Below are positions 45,995 to 54,735 of a stretch of DNA of 64,000 bases, in pieces (position 1 is the stretch's first letter; every line of letters begins with the position of its first letter). Location of the stretch: assembly GCF_000718095.1 (NCBI RefSeq), contig NZ_JOEI01000020.1, positions 1 to 64,000 on the forward strand, in the 5' to 3' direction. A program made the position numbers and the translations under genes. Below the pieces are notes generated by a model, which made no database searches, was not told the origin of the DNA, and was given only the letters and a program-made list of their open reading frames with translations. This stretch comes from Streptomyces scopuliridis RB72. Lineage in GTDB: Bacteria > Actinomycetota > Actinomycetes > Streptomycetales > Streptomycetaceae.

Positions 45995-47236
45995 ATGTCC
46001 GACACCCTTTCTTGCCCCGTGAGCGGCGCGGCCGAGTCGCTGCCCGAATATCCGTTGCAGCGGGCGGCGGAATGCCCGCTGGCCCCGGCTCCGGCCGTTC
46101 AGGAATTGCGGGCGGCGAAACCCATCACGAAGGTGCGCATTTGGAACGGCAGCACGCCCTGGCTGGTCACTCGGCACGCCGACCAGCGGACCCTGCTGAC
46201 CGACCCCCGCGTGAGCGACGACGACCTCGACCCCGGATTTCCCTATGTGAACGCGCACCGAGCGGAGATCGCACCGGTGACGCCGCGGCTGATCACGAAC
46301 ACGGACGCGCCGGAGCACACGCGGTTGCGGCGGACGGTCAACGGACCGTTCGTGGTCAAGCGGATCGAGAAGGCACGGCCGGCGATCCAGAAGATCGTCG
46401 ACGATCTCATCGACACCATGCTGGACGGGCCGAACCCGGTGGATCTCCTCACGGCGCTCGCCCTGCCCGTGCCGTCGCTGGTGATAGCGGAGCTGCTCGG
46501 GGTGCCCTACAAGGACCATGACTTCTTCCAGAGCAGCAGCAGTCTGGTGCTGGACAGCACGGCGCCGCCCGAGAAGGCCCGGGAGGTCAGCGGTGCGCTG
46601 TCCGCGTACCTGGACAACCTGCTCGGGGAGAAGATGACCGACCCGGGCGAGGACGTGCTGTCGGAGATGGGCGGTCGCGTCAAAGCCGGGGAGATGACCC
46701 GGACCGAGGCCGTGCACATGGGCGTGGCCATGCTGATCGCGGGTCACGAGACGACGGCCACGATGATCAGTCTCGGCACGCTGGCGCTGTTGCAGCATCC
46801 CGACCAACTGGCGGTGGTGCGGGAGACCGAGGACCCGAAAGTGATCGCGAACGCGGTGGACGAGGTGCTGCGTTACCTGTCCATCGTGCAGACGGGGGTG
46901 CGCCGGGTTGTCAAGGAGGACATCGAGATCGGCGGCGTCGTGATCCGGGCCGGGGAGGGGATCATCTTCGATCTGCACGCGGCGAACTGGGATCCGGAGG
47001 CGTTCCCGGAGGCCGACCGGCTGGATGTGCGCCGGCCGGCGCGTACGCACCAGGCGTTCGGATACGGGCCGCATCAGTGCCTGGGGCAGAACCTGGCCCG
47101 TCTGGAGCTCCAGGTCGTCTACGGCACGCTGTACCGCCGCATCCCCACCCTCCGGCTGGCCGCCGGGATCGAGGAGCTGGAATTCGACCACACCGGGACC
47201 ACGTACGGCGTGCACAGCCTGCCGGTGGCCTGGTAA
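45995..47236 (+). CDS. Cytochrome P450, CYP105-like (third of three)
   Basis: This 413-residue P450 has MLIAGHETTATMI, DEVLRYLS (ExxR) and FGYGPHQCLGQ with haem Cys near 361. It is a close paralogue of the P450 at 34206: shared blocks include PEYPxxRAxxCP, LPVPSLVIxxLLGVPYxDHDFFQ and the ending VYGVYELPVAW/TYGVHSLPVAW. The ATG at 45995 follows AAGGAGA. It heads an operon with its own ferredoxin, ferredoxin reductase and an SDR. Confidence 0.94.
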   Translation: MSDTLSCPVSGAAESLPEYPLQRAAECPLAPAPAVQELRAAKPITKVRIWNGSTPWLVTRHADQRTLLTDPRVSDDDLDPGFPYVNAHRAEIAPVTPRLITNTDAPEHTRLRRTVNGPFVVKRIEKARPAIQKIVDDLIDTMLDGPNPVDLLTALALPVPSLVIAELLGVPYKDHDFFQSSSSLVLDSTAPPEKAREVSGALSAYLDNLLGEKMTDPGEDVLSEMGGRVKAGEMTRTEAVHMGVAMLIAGHETTATMISLGTLALLQHPDQLAVVRETEDPKVIANAVDEVLRYLSIVQTGVRRVVKEDIEIGGVVIRAGEGIIFDLHAANWDPEAFPEADRLDVRRPARTHQAFGYGPHQCLGQNLARLELQVVYGTLYRRIPTLRLAAGIEELEFDHTGTTYGVHSLPVAW

Positions 47237-47265
47237 CCCCCCAAGTAAGAACTGAGGTAACGACA

Positions 47266-47463
47266 ATGCGCGTGGAACTGGACGAGCCGAAGTGTGTGGC
47301 ATCGGGGCAGTGTGTGATGGCCGCCCCCGAGGTCTTCGACCAGCGGGACGACGACGGCGTTGCGATCCTGCTGGACGAGCACCCCGTCTCCGAGCTGCAC
47401 GACGGCGTGCGCGAGGCGGCGGCCATCTGCCCGGCGGCGGCGATCCGGCTGGTGGAGGGGTGA
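47266..47463 (+). CDS. 3Fe-4S ferredoxin (copy 3)
   Basis: This 65-residue ferredoxin has PKCVASGQC and ICPAAAI ligands. It lies 29 nt after the third P450 and overlaps the reductase start (GTGA), so P450, ferredoxin and reductase are made as a unit. Confidence 0.94.
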   Translation: MRVELDEPKCVASGQCVMAAPEVFDQRDDDGVAILLDEHPVSELHDGVREAAAICPAAAIRLVEG

Positions 47464-48656
47464 AGCGGATCGTGGTCGTGGGCGCCTCGGCCGCCGGGCT
47501 CGCGGCAGCTGAGACCCTGCGCCGGGAAGGCTACGACGGCACACTCACCCTGGTCGGTGACGAGCCGCATGCCCCCTACGACCGGCCCCCGCTGTCCAAG
47601 CAGATCCTGTCCGGCGAGTGGGGCACGAAGCAGTTGCCGTTGCGCCCGTACCAGGTCCTCGACAGCCTCGGCCTGGACCTGCGGTTGGGGGTGGCGGCGA
47701 CCGGACTGGACACCACGGACCGTACGGTGCGTCTGGCGGACGGGTCGCAGGTGGCGTACGACGGGCTGATCGTCGCCACCGGGGTACGCCCGCGGCGCCT
47801 GCCCGGCGAGGGTGCCCACGTACTGCGCACCCTGGACGACGCGTTGGCGCTGCGCGGCCTGTTGGGGCCGGGACGGCGGCTGGTCGTGGTCGGCGCCGGG
47901 TTTCTTGGAGCCGAGGCGGCGGCGGTGGCCTGGAAGCTGGGCGCCCGGGTGACGCTGATCGAACCCGCACCGGTGCCGCTCGCCCAGGCGGTCGGCCATC
48001 AGGTCGGCGGGGTGCTGTCACGTGCCCATCTGGAGCACGGGGTGGATCTGCGCACCGGGGTGTCGGTCAGCGCGGTCACCGAGGACGGGGTGCTGCTGGA
48101 CGACGGCGAACTCGTCGGGGCCGATGAAATCCTGGTGGCCATCGGGTCGTTGCCGAACACCGACTGGCTGGCGGACAGCGGTCTGACGGTGCGGGACGGG
48201 CTGGTGTGCGACGAGTACTGCCAGGCCGGCCAGGGGGTGTACGGGGCGGGGGATGTGGCCCGCTGGTACAACCCGCTGTTCGGGGTCTCGATGCGGATCG
48301 AGCACCGCACGAACGCCGCCGAGCAGGGCATGGCCGCCGCCCGGAATCTGCTCCACCCCGAGGCGCGCAAGCCGTTCGCGCCGGTGCCGTACTTCTGGTC
48401 GGACCAGTACGACATGAAGATCCAGGCGTACGGCTACCTCCGCGGGCACGACGAAGTCGCCGTCGTGGACGGGGACCTCGCCGAACGCCGCTTCGTGGCC
48501 GCCTACCGCACCGGCGACCGGGTGACCGGCGCGCTCGCGGTCGGGATGCCGCCCAAGGCGATCCGTCTGTGGCGTCAGGCCGTCGCGACCGGCGCCGCCT
48601 GGCGCGAGGCCGTACCGACCGAGACAACGGGCGCCGCTGTCAACGAGGTTGCCTGA
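47460..48656 (+). CDS. FAD-dependent ferredoxin reductase (rubredoxin/putidaredoxin reductase type)
   Basis: This 398-residue reductase moves electrons from NAD(P)H to ferredoxin. FAD motif VVVGASAAGLAAAETLRREG at the start, YDRPPLSKQ, second nucleotide motif VVVGAGFLGAEAAAVAWKLGARVTLIE, YGAGDVARWYN and the C-terminal YFWSDQYDMKIQAYG are the signatures of the putidaredoxin-reductase family. It is the only ferredoxin reductase in the window, so it may serve all three P450s. Start GTG overlaps the ferredoxin stop. Confidence 0.93.
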   Translation: MKRIVVVGASAAGLAAAETLRREGYDGTLTLVGDEPHAPYDRPPLSKQILSGEWGTKQLPLRPYQVLDSLGLDLRLGVAATGLDTTDRTVRLADGSQVAYDGLIVATGVRPRRLPGEGAHVLRTLDDALALRGLLGPGRRLVVVGAGFLGAEAAAVAWKLGARVTLIEPAPVPLAQAVGHQVGGVLSRAHLEHGVDLRTGVSVSAVTEDGVLLDDGELVGADEILVAIGSLPNTDWLADSGLTVRDGLVCDEYCQAGQGVYGAGDVARWYNPLFGVSMRIEHRTNAAEQGMAAARNLLHPEARKPFAPVPYFWSDQYDMKIQAYGYLRGHDEVAVVDGDLAERRFVAAYRTGDRVTGALAVGMPPKAIRLWRQAVATGAAWREAVPTETTGAAVNEVA

Positions 48657-48674
48657 CACTGCCCGCCGTTCACC

Positions 48675-48705
48675 GGGTGGGCTCCCGGATTCCGGGAGCC
48701 CACCC
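48675..48705. terminator. Hairpin between reductase and SDR genes
   Basis: A perfect 15-bp inverted repeat (48675-48689 with 48691-48705) lies 18 nt after the reductase stop and 20 nt before the SDR start. It may attenuate transcription into the SDR. Confidence 0.7.
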
Positions 48706-48724
48706 GACAACAAGGAGGTTGTTC

Positions 48725-49564
48725 ATGCAGGACCGTACATACGACGGCCGTGACGTGGTGGTGGTCACGGGGGCGGGCGGCATGGGGTCGGCGATCGCGC
48801 GCCGGCTGGGCAGCGGACGGACCCTCATCCTCGCCGACGCCTCGCCCGAGCAACTCGACCGGGTCGTCGACGCGATGAGTGCCGAGGGATATGCGGTGCG
48901 TGGCGTGCTGACCGATGTGTCCGACCGCGCTTCGGTCGAGAAGCTCGCGGACATCGCCTCCGGCGAGGGCCGGCTGACAGCCGTGGTGCACACCGCGGGC
49001 GTAGCCGCCGCGACCGCGTCGGCGCGGAAGATCTTCGAGGTCGATCTGCTCGGCACGGTGTACGTGATCGACGCGTTCGAGAAGGTGGCGGTCCGCGGCA
49101 CATCGCTGGTCTGCGTGTCCAGCATGGCCGGCCACTACGCGTCGTTGAGCCGGGAGGACGAGGCCGCCCTGGCGACGGCTCCCCCCGAGGAACTGCTCGG
49201 GCTGGCGGCGGTCACCGCCGTGGGCGACGACTCGACGAGCGCGTACATCGTGGCCAAGCGTGCCAACCATGTCCGGGTGCAGGCCGCGGCGCTCGCCTGG
49301 AACCAGCGCGGCGCCCGGGTGAACACGGTCAGCCCCGGTGTCATATCCACCGCGATGTCGAAGGCCGAGGCCGATTCGGACTCCAACGGGCACATGCTCA
49401 GGATGCTGGAGGAGTGCGGCGCGGGCCGCATGGGAACACCGGGGGAGATCGCCGACGCCGTGGCGTTCCTCGCGGGCCCGCAGTCGCTCTACATCACCGG
49501 CACCGACCTGCTCGTCGACGGCGGGCAGGCCGGATGGATTCACTGGCACATGAAGCGCGAGTGA
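48725..49564 (+). CDS. SDR-family oxidoreductase
   Basis: This 279-residue SDR has TGAGGMGS as a slightly altered cofactor loop, LADAS at the end of strand 2 (NAD-type), an HTAG replacement for the usual NNAG, catalytic Ser in CVSSMAG and YIVAK. The long insertion between Ser and Tyr motifs (about 45 residues, acidic) is reminiscent of 3-alpha-hydroxysteroid or similar dehydrogenases. AAGGAGG precedes ATG 48725. It probably acts on an alcohol or ketone produced by the coupled P450. Confidence 0.88.
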   Translation: MQDRTYDGRDVVVVTGAGGMGSAIARRLGSGRTLILADASPEQLDRVVDAMSAEGYAVRGVLTDVSDRASVEKLADIASGEGRLTAVVHTAGVAAATASARKIFEVDLLGTVYVIDAFEKVAVRGTSLVCVSSMAGHYASLSREDEAALATAPPEELLGLAAVTAVGDDSTSAYIVAKRANHVRVQAAALAWNQRGARVNTVSPGVISTAMSKAEADSDSNGHMLRMLEECGAGRMGTPGEIADAVAFLAGPQSLYITGTDLLVDGGQAGWIHWHMKRE

Positions 49565-49932
49565 CAGCGGCCCGACGGCCTTTGTGACCTCCGCACAGGG
49601 GCCGGCGCTCGCCGCGGTGCGGCGCTCAGCGAAGTGCGGCGGTCGCCCGACGCCTCCCGGGGGACCGGCCACACGGCCACCTCGGGGCGGACATCGAGAA
49701 CACCGGACTCGCGACCGGCCCTCGGTACGGCCCGTAGCGCCCCCAGTCGGTTCGAGGCGGCGCATTCCGATGCGCTCCCATGTCCCGGACACCGCTCTGA
49801 CCAGCCCGGACAGAGCGGGACTGTCCGGGACATCGAACCGCCATTGTCAGGTTCCGCGTTGCCCCGGAAGGCTCTGTCGCAGCCCGAGCGATCACGCCGG
49901 GCGCCGTACGAACTCACGACAGGAGCCCTCGC
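49565..49932. other. Non-coding gap with structured hairpin at 49781-49832
   Basis: No gene is supported. Arms TGTCCCGGACACCGCTCTG and CAGAGCGGGACTGTCCGGGACA pair with a short bulge, forming a long hairpin that could end the P450 operon. It lies 100 nt before the next start codon. Confidence 0.5.
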
Positions 49933-50514
49933 ATGGGAACCCGAGCACGCCTTGCGTCCATAGTCCTCACGATGACCCTCGCCGGCGGTCTGACGGCCAC
50001 CATGGCCCCGGCCCAGGCGCAGCCGGCGGGCGAACGTACCGCTGCCGCCGCCGCGACGTACTACCTGAAGTTCGACAAGAACACCGTGACCAACTCCAAG
50101 CTGTCTCTGATGAAGAGCGTCGCGGGCCCCGACAAGGTCATCGCGAGTTACAAGGCCGGATCGGGGACCAGCACCAACACCTGCGCCGTCGGGAAGGGCT
50201 GGCTGCCCAACGGCAACTACAAGATCGAGTTCCACCGCAAGAACTTCGACGGAATCATCAACGGCTACGTCATCAAGCTCGCCGACAAGCGATGCAGCAA
50301 GGGCGCCAAGCGCACCGAGCTGTTCATCCACAGCGAGATGAAGCCGAACGGCAAGCAGGGCTCGATCGAGTCCGAGAAGTGGACCAACAGCAACCCGAAC
50401 GACTACTACTCCAACGGCTGCATCAAGCTCAACCCGTCCAACATCAAGAACCTGTTCAGCAGGCTGGACAGCCTGGGCTGGGGGAAGCTGACCAAGCTGG
50501 CGGTCGTGAGCTGA
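49933..50514 (+). CDS. Secreted L,D-transpeptidase-like (YkuD) protein
   Basis: This 193-residue protein has a signal peptide (MGTRARLASIVLTMTLAGGLTATMAPAQAQ) cut near residue 30. The rest carries the YkuD catalytic pattern: His133 in ELFIHSEM and, 30 residues on, SNGCIKL with nucleophile Cys163. Such enzymes form 3-3 peptidoglycan cross-links or attach proteins to the wall outside the cell. It lacks a separate peptidoglycan-binding domain, and the His-Gly of the classical motif is His-Ser here, so activity should be tested. GGAG precedes the ATG. Confidence 0.8.
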   Translation: MGTRARLASIVLTMTLAGGLTATMAPAQAQPAGERTAAAAATYYLKFDKNTVTNSKLSLMKSVAGPDKVIASYKAGSGTSTNTCAVGKGWLPNGNYKIEFHRKNFDGIINGYVIKLADKRCSKGAKRTELFIHSEMKPNGKQGSIESEKWTNSNPNDYYSNGCIKLNPSNIKNLFSRLDSLGWGKLTKLAVVS

Positions 50515-50627
50515 TGGACCGTTGGCCGGAGCGGTGACGGGCGAAGCCGCACAGCTCGTCGACCCCGCGGAAACGCTATCTGCGTGAGACTGGACGCGTA
50601 CCGCGCAGGTGGCGTCTCCGCTGTTGG

Positions 50628-51551
50628 TCAGGCGGTGGTGGCAGGGACCTGGAAGTAGTGGCCCTTGTCGAGGTCTTCGAGGAGACCGGGGTGGGTCTGC
50701 TCCCAGTCCAGCAGCTCCCGCGTCAGGGTGTTCGACGTCGGGGCGTCAAGGCCGAGGAGGGCGCCCAGCCAGGCGAAGTGGTCGGCCGCGGCCTCGGGGG
50801 CCACGGAGGTCACCGGCACGTCGAGGTGACGGCCGATCACCTCGGCGATGTCGCGGATCGCGACGCCCTCGTCCGCGACGCCGTGCAGCACCGATCCGGC
50901 GGGGGCCTCCTCGACGGCCAGGCGGAACAGCCGTGCGGCGTCGAGGCGGTGGACGGCCGGCCAGCGGTTGGCGCCGTCGCCGATGTAACCGGAGACGCCC
51001 TTGGCGCGGGCAATGGCGACCAAGGTGGCCATAAAGCCCTGGTCTCCTTCGCCGTGGCAGGTCGGAGACAGTCGCACCACGGATGAGCGCACGCCGCGCG
51101 AGGCGAGTGCGAGCATCGCCTGGGCGGTGGCCGATCGGGTCGAGAGCGGCGAGCCGTCGATCGTGGGCATGTCCCGCTCGGTCGCCACACGCCCGGGCGC
51201 GAGGCCGAGCACGCCGGAGGCGAGGACGAAGGGGCGGTCGGTGCCGGCGAGCGCGTCGCCGAAGGTGTCGACGGCGCGGCGATCGGCCTCGGCGGCGCCC
51301 TGGAAGTCGCCGCTGAAGGCGATGTCGTGCTTGAAGGCGAGATGGATCACCCCGTCCGACGCGGCGGCTGCGTCCCGCAGGACGCCGAGGTCGTCGACGG
51401 TGCCGCGGACGACCTCCGCCCCGGCCGCGGTGAGCGCGGCGGCGGAGGCGTCGGAGCGGGCGAGCCCGACGACCTGGTGCCCCGCGTCGATGAGCTCGGG
51501 AACGACGGCGGAACCGATCCAGCCGGACGCGCCGGTCACGAAGATGCGCAT
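50628..51551 (-). CDS. Extended SDR, NAD-dependent epimerase/dehydratase-like
   Basis: This 307-residue protein has the atypical SDR motif VTGASGWIGSAVVPELIDAGHQVVGLARSD and an HLAF strand-4 motif. In the active-site region the usual Tyr-x3-Lys is not obvious (STRSATAQAMLAL), as in NmrA-like or atypical members. It is divergent from a TetR gene, with two matched operator-like repeats between them, so it is a likely repression target. Substrate unknown. Confidence 0.85.
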   Translation of the reverse strand: MRIFVTGASGWIGSAVVPELIDAGHQVVGLARSDASAAALTAAGAEVVRGTVDDLGVLRDAAAASDGVIHLAFKHDIAFSGDFQGAAEADRRAVDTFGDALAGTDRPFVLASGVLGLAPGRVATERDMPTIDGSPLSTRSATAQAMLALASRGVRSSVVRLSPTCHGEGDQGFMATLVAIARAKGVSGYIGDGANRWPAVHRLDAARLFRLAVEEAPAGSVLHGVADEGVAIRDIAEVIGRHLDVPVTSVAPEAAADHFAWLGALLGLDAPTSNTLTRELLDWEQTHPGLLEDLDKGHYFQVPATTA

Positions 51552-51570
51552 GGGAGGACTCCAAACTTTT

Positions 51571-51621
51571 GATGGCAGTGGCTGTCATCGAGGCTAGCAC
51601 CTGATGTCAGTCGCTGCCATC
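51571..51621. promoter_or_regulatory. Twin TetR operator
   Basis: GATGGCAGTGGCTGTCATC (51571-51589) and GATGTCAGTCGCTGCCATC (51603-51621) are near-palindromes of the form GATGnCAG-N3-CTGnCATC. They are 32 nt apart in the promoter between the SDR and TetR genes. Confidence 0.6.
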
Positions 51622-51636
51622 GCGTAGGATCTGCGC

Positions 51637-52203
51637 ATGGGTAGATGGGAGCCGGACGCGCGGGGGCGCCTGGCGAAAGCGGCGTTGGAGCTCTACAGCG
51701 AGCGCGGGTTCGAGCAGACCACCGTGGTGGAGATCGCCAAACGGGCCGGGCTCACGGAGCGGACCTTCTTCCGGCACTACGCCGACAAGCGCGAGGTGCT
51801 GTTCGCCGGCTCCAGCGCGTTGCAGGAACTGTTCGTGCGGGCGGTCGCCGACGCTCCGGAGTCCGCGGCGCCGATCGACGCACTGGCGGCGGGCCTTGAC
51901 GCCGTCTCCGAGATGTTCGCCGACCGTCGCGAGTACGCGCGGAAGCGACAGGCTGTGATCATGGCGAACGCGGAACTCCAGGAGCGCGAGCTGATCAAGC
52001 TCGCCTCCATGTCGGCCGCGCTCGCCGACACCCTCCGCCGGCGCGGCGTCGCGGAGCCGGCCGCAAGCCTGACCGCCGAGGCGGGGGTCGCCGTCTTCAA
52101 GGTCGGGTTCGAGCGCTGGATCGTGGCGGCCGAGGAACGCGACATGGCGCACTTGATGCGGGATTCGCTGGACGAACTCAAGGCCGTGACCGCGGGCGGC
52201 TAG
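51637..52203 (+). CDS. TetR-family transcriptional regulator
   Basis: This 188-residue regulator has a TetR helix-turn-helix (RLAKAALELYSERGFEQTTVVEIAKRAGLTERTFFRHYADKREVLF) and a short C-terminal domain. It is divergent from the SDR at 50628-51551. Its TAG stop coincides with the first bases of a MITE-like element at 52201, so insertion may have changed the original C-terminus. Autoregulation through the twin operator is likely. Confidence 0.9.
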   Translation: MGRWEPDARGRLAKAALELYSERGFEQTTVVEIAKRAGLTERTFFRHYADKREVLFAGSSALQELFVRAVADAPESAAPIDALAAGLDAVSEMFADRREYARKRQAVIMANAELQERELIKLASMSAALADTLRRRGVAEPAASLTAEAGVAVFKVGFERWIVAAEERDMAHLMRDSLDELKAVTAGG

Positions 52204-52448
52204 GTCCTGTCCGGCCGATCTTCGCGGATCAGGCCGCGGCGTCTGGCGCACTACGTTCGCTGCGCTCTCTTCGTCTCGGCGCCTTGATTCCTCCCTGGAT
52301 GCCGAGCGGCGATCGCAAGGCGGAGGGTCTCCCCAGTACTGGACGTACTGGGGTGATCCCGACAACGCGGCGAGCGTGCGCCCGCCGCGGCAGCGGCTCG
52401 TGTCACTGCGGCGCCGCGGGCCCGCGAAGATCGGCCGGACAGGACCTA
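52201..52448. mobile_element. MITE-like element with 27-bp perfect terminal inverted repeats
   Basis: Bases 52201-52227 and 52422-52448 are exact inverted copies (outer bases TAGGTCCTGTCCGGCC...). The 248-bp span encodes nothing convincing. The ends read TA|GGTCC and GGACC|TA, as expected if a non-autonomous element had inserted at a TA dinucleotide in the manner of IS630/Tc1-type transposons. Inside is a smaller palindrome (CCCCAGTAC-TGGAC-GTACTGGGG, 52331-52353). No transposase gene is in the window. Confidence 0.6.
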
Positions 52449-52957
52449 GGCCACTGGCCATCCCGGTACCGGTGGGAGTGGGTGAGCCCGGCTTCGGCTA
52501 TCCGTGGCCATGGGCGGTGTGCCGCTGGCCGACCGGGATCACGCGACGCGGGCCGCTCTCGCGGAGCTCAGCGGCGTGTTCGACACCGCGGCCCTGACCG
52601 AGCTGTGGGACGCGGCACTGAACGCCCCCGAATGGGACCGTCCTCCGGTCTGGTTCCACGGCGACATCCACACCGGCAACCTGCTGACCGTCGACGGCCA
52701 GCTCGGCGCGGTCATCGACTTCGGTGAACTCGGCATCGGCGACCCGGCCCGCGACCTTGACCATCGCCTTCACCCTGATGTCGGCCGGGAGCCGGGCCGC
52801 TTTCCGTGCCGCGCTCGATGTCGACGACGCCACCTGGGCCCGGGGTCGAGGCTGGGCCCTGGCCACCGGCCTGAACGCCTACATCTCGTACGCCGCCGTC
52901 AACCCCCGCGTCGCCGCGCAGACCACCCGCCAGATCAACCAGGCTCTGATCGGCTGA
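52449..52957 (+). pseudogene. Aminoglycoside phosphotransferase-family (APH/choline kinase) pseudogene
   Basis: Homology to an APH-type kinase runs through three reading frames. The first frame gives PVPVGVGEPGFGYPWPWAVCRW (about 52460-52530). The second gives PLADRDHATRAALAELSGVF and the catalytic HGDIHTGNLL with IDFGELGIGDPARDL (to about 52755). The third gives LTIAFTLMSAGSRAAFRAALDVDDATWARGRGWALATGLNAYISYAAVN to the stop at 52955-52957. The N-terminal nucleotide-binding lobe is missing, and the MITE-like element abuts the break. At least two frameshifts plus a 5' deletion make it non-functional. Confidence 0.8.
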
Positions 52958-53062
52958 GCCGTGGCCGGGTCTACGGTGCCAACCACGAGGACGTACGGCG
53001 ATGCTTGCGCGTGCCGTCACGCCTGCGGCGCTGTCGGAACTCCCCATAGTGCGACTACGTGG

Positions 53063-54715
53063 TCAAGAGGAGGTTTCTGGCCGGTGGTTGCGCTCCGGCT
53101 GTTGCCGGAGCGGGATGCGTACGGTGAAGATCGCCCCGCCGTCACTGATGACGTCGATCGTGCCGTGATGGCGTTTCACCACCTGGGCCACCAGCGCCAG
53201 GCCGAGCCCGCGGCCGTGCGGGCGATCCGCGGTCTTCGTCGACCAGCCGGCGGTGAACGCGGTCCGGACCGTCGCCGGGTCGAGTCCGGTACCCGTGTCG
53301 CGGACGCGGATCGTCAGCGTGTCGCTTTCCGTTCGCATGGTGACGTCGACCCTCCGGGGGGACGGAGTGGTGAGCGCCGCGTCGATCGCGTTGTCCACCA
53401 GGTTTCCCACGATGCTGATCAGGTCCCGGGCGTCGATGGGAACCGTGTCCACCCGTGTGTCATCGCTGATGACCAGATGCAGGCCCTTCCTCTGTGCCTC
53501 GGCGACCTTGCCGAGCAGCAGTGCGGCCACCGGGGGATCGGCTATCGACTCGACGACCCGGTCGACGAGTTGCTGCGTCGCGGTCAGCTCGGCGGCGGCG
53601 AACTCCATGGCCTCCTCCGGTTTGCCCACCGCGATCAGCGTGACCACGGTGTGCAGCCGGTTCGCGGCCTCGTGCGCCTGTGCCCGCAGAGACTCGGCGA
53701 AGGAACGCGCGGAGTCGAGTTCGCTGGTCAGAGCAAGCAGTTCGGTGTGGTCGCGGAGGGTCGCCACGGTGCCGACGAGGCGGCCGTCCCGTCGGGCGGT
53801 CCGCTGGGTGACGACAAGTACTCGTTCGCCCGCGAGGTGGATCTCGTCCTCGGCGTCGTGCCCGGCGGTCAGCAGCTTCCGCAGCGAAGGAGAGTCGGTC
53901 AGGCCGGTTGACGGGCGGCCTTCGGCGTCCGGACCAAGGCTGAGCAGGCGCTGCGCCTCGTCATTGGCCAGTACCAACTGCCGGTCGGGTCCCAGGACTA
54001 CGAGCCCTTGGCTCACGGTGTGCAGGACGGCGTCGTGGTGCTCGTACATCCTGGTGATCTCGGCCGGCCCCAGGCCGAGAGTCTGACGCCGCAGACGTCT
54101 GCTGATGACGAACGACGCGAACGCGGCCGCCAGTAGGGCGAGTCCGGCGGCGATCAACAGCCCGGGCAGCCTGCCGTGCAACTGGTCACCGATCTTCGGC
54201 TGCGTCATCACCACCGACACGATGCCGATGGCCGTGGAGTCCGCGCCGATCACGGGCGCCGACGCGCGCACCGACGTTCCGAGGCGGCCCTGGTAGAACT
54301 GGGTCAGCTCGTGCCCGTTGAGAACCGGCGCGATGTCCCAGTTGATCTGTGTGCCCAGCCGTGTGGGGTCGCGGTGGACGCAGCGGGTCCCGTCGGGTCG
54401 GGCGATCACGATGAAGTCGACATTGTTGGCCTGCCGCACGGTTTCCACCAGCGATTGCAGGCCCGGCGGGGGTTCGGGCCGGCTCAGCGCCGTACGTACG
54501 TCGGGACTGTGGGCGAGCGTTCGCGCCACGGCCAAGGACACGTTGGCCGCGTGCGACTCGCTCTCGTGGGATATCTCGACGTAGGCGGCGGCCAGGACAG
54601 CGGTCACCAGCACGGCCAGAACACCGAGTTGCAACAGAAAGAACTGACGGGCGACGCTGACCGCGCGCAGCCGACGGAAAGCGTATCTGTTGCCGCGTGT
54701 GGTCGTGCCCGTCAC
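53063..54715 (-). CDS. CitA/DcuS-type sensor histidine kinase
   Basis: This protein of about 550 residues has TM1 near 25-45, an extracytoplasmic sensing domain of about 130 residues (FIVIARPDGTRCVHRDPTRLGTQINWD...APVIGADSTAIGIVSVVM, the CitA/DcuS pattern), and TM2 near 185-205. A PAS domain and a short-type kinase core follow (LRAQAHEAANRLHTVVTLI; NLVDNAIDAA; DTGTGLDP; GRGLGLALVAQVVKRHHG). Such kinases sense small carboxylates outside the cell. The GTG at 54715 with an upstream G-rich site is preferred to GTG 54754, which would overlap the regulator gene. It is transcribed after the response regulator gene. Confidence 0.9.
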   Translation of the reverse strand: MTGTTTRGNRYAFRRLRAVSVARQFFLLQLGVLAVLVTAVLAAAYVEISHESESHAANVSLAVARTLAHSPDVRTALSRPEPPPGLQSLVETVRQANNVDFIVIARPDGTRCVHRDPTRLGTQINWDIAPVLNGHELTQFYQGRLGTSVRASAPVIGADSTAIGIVSVVMTQPKIGDQLHGRLPGLLIAAGLALLAAAFASFVISRRLRRQTLGLGPAEITRMYEHHDAVLHTVSQGLVVLGPDRQLVLANDEAQRLLSLGPDAEGRPSTGLTDSPSLRKLLTAGHDAEDEIHLAGERVLVVTQRTARRDGRLVGTVATLRDHTELLALTSELDSARSFAESLRAQAHEAANRLHTVVTLIAVGKPEEAMEFAAAELTATQQLVDRVVESIADPPVAALLLGKVAEAQRKGLHLVISDDTRVDTVPIDARDLISIVGNLVDNAIDAALTTPSPRRVDVTMRTESDTLTIRVRDTGTGLDPATVRTAFTAGWSTKTADRPHGRGLGLALVAQVVKRHHGTIDVISDGGAIFTVRIPLRQQPERNHRPETSS

Positions 54716-54735
54716 GTTGGCGCCCCCATCGAGAC

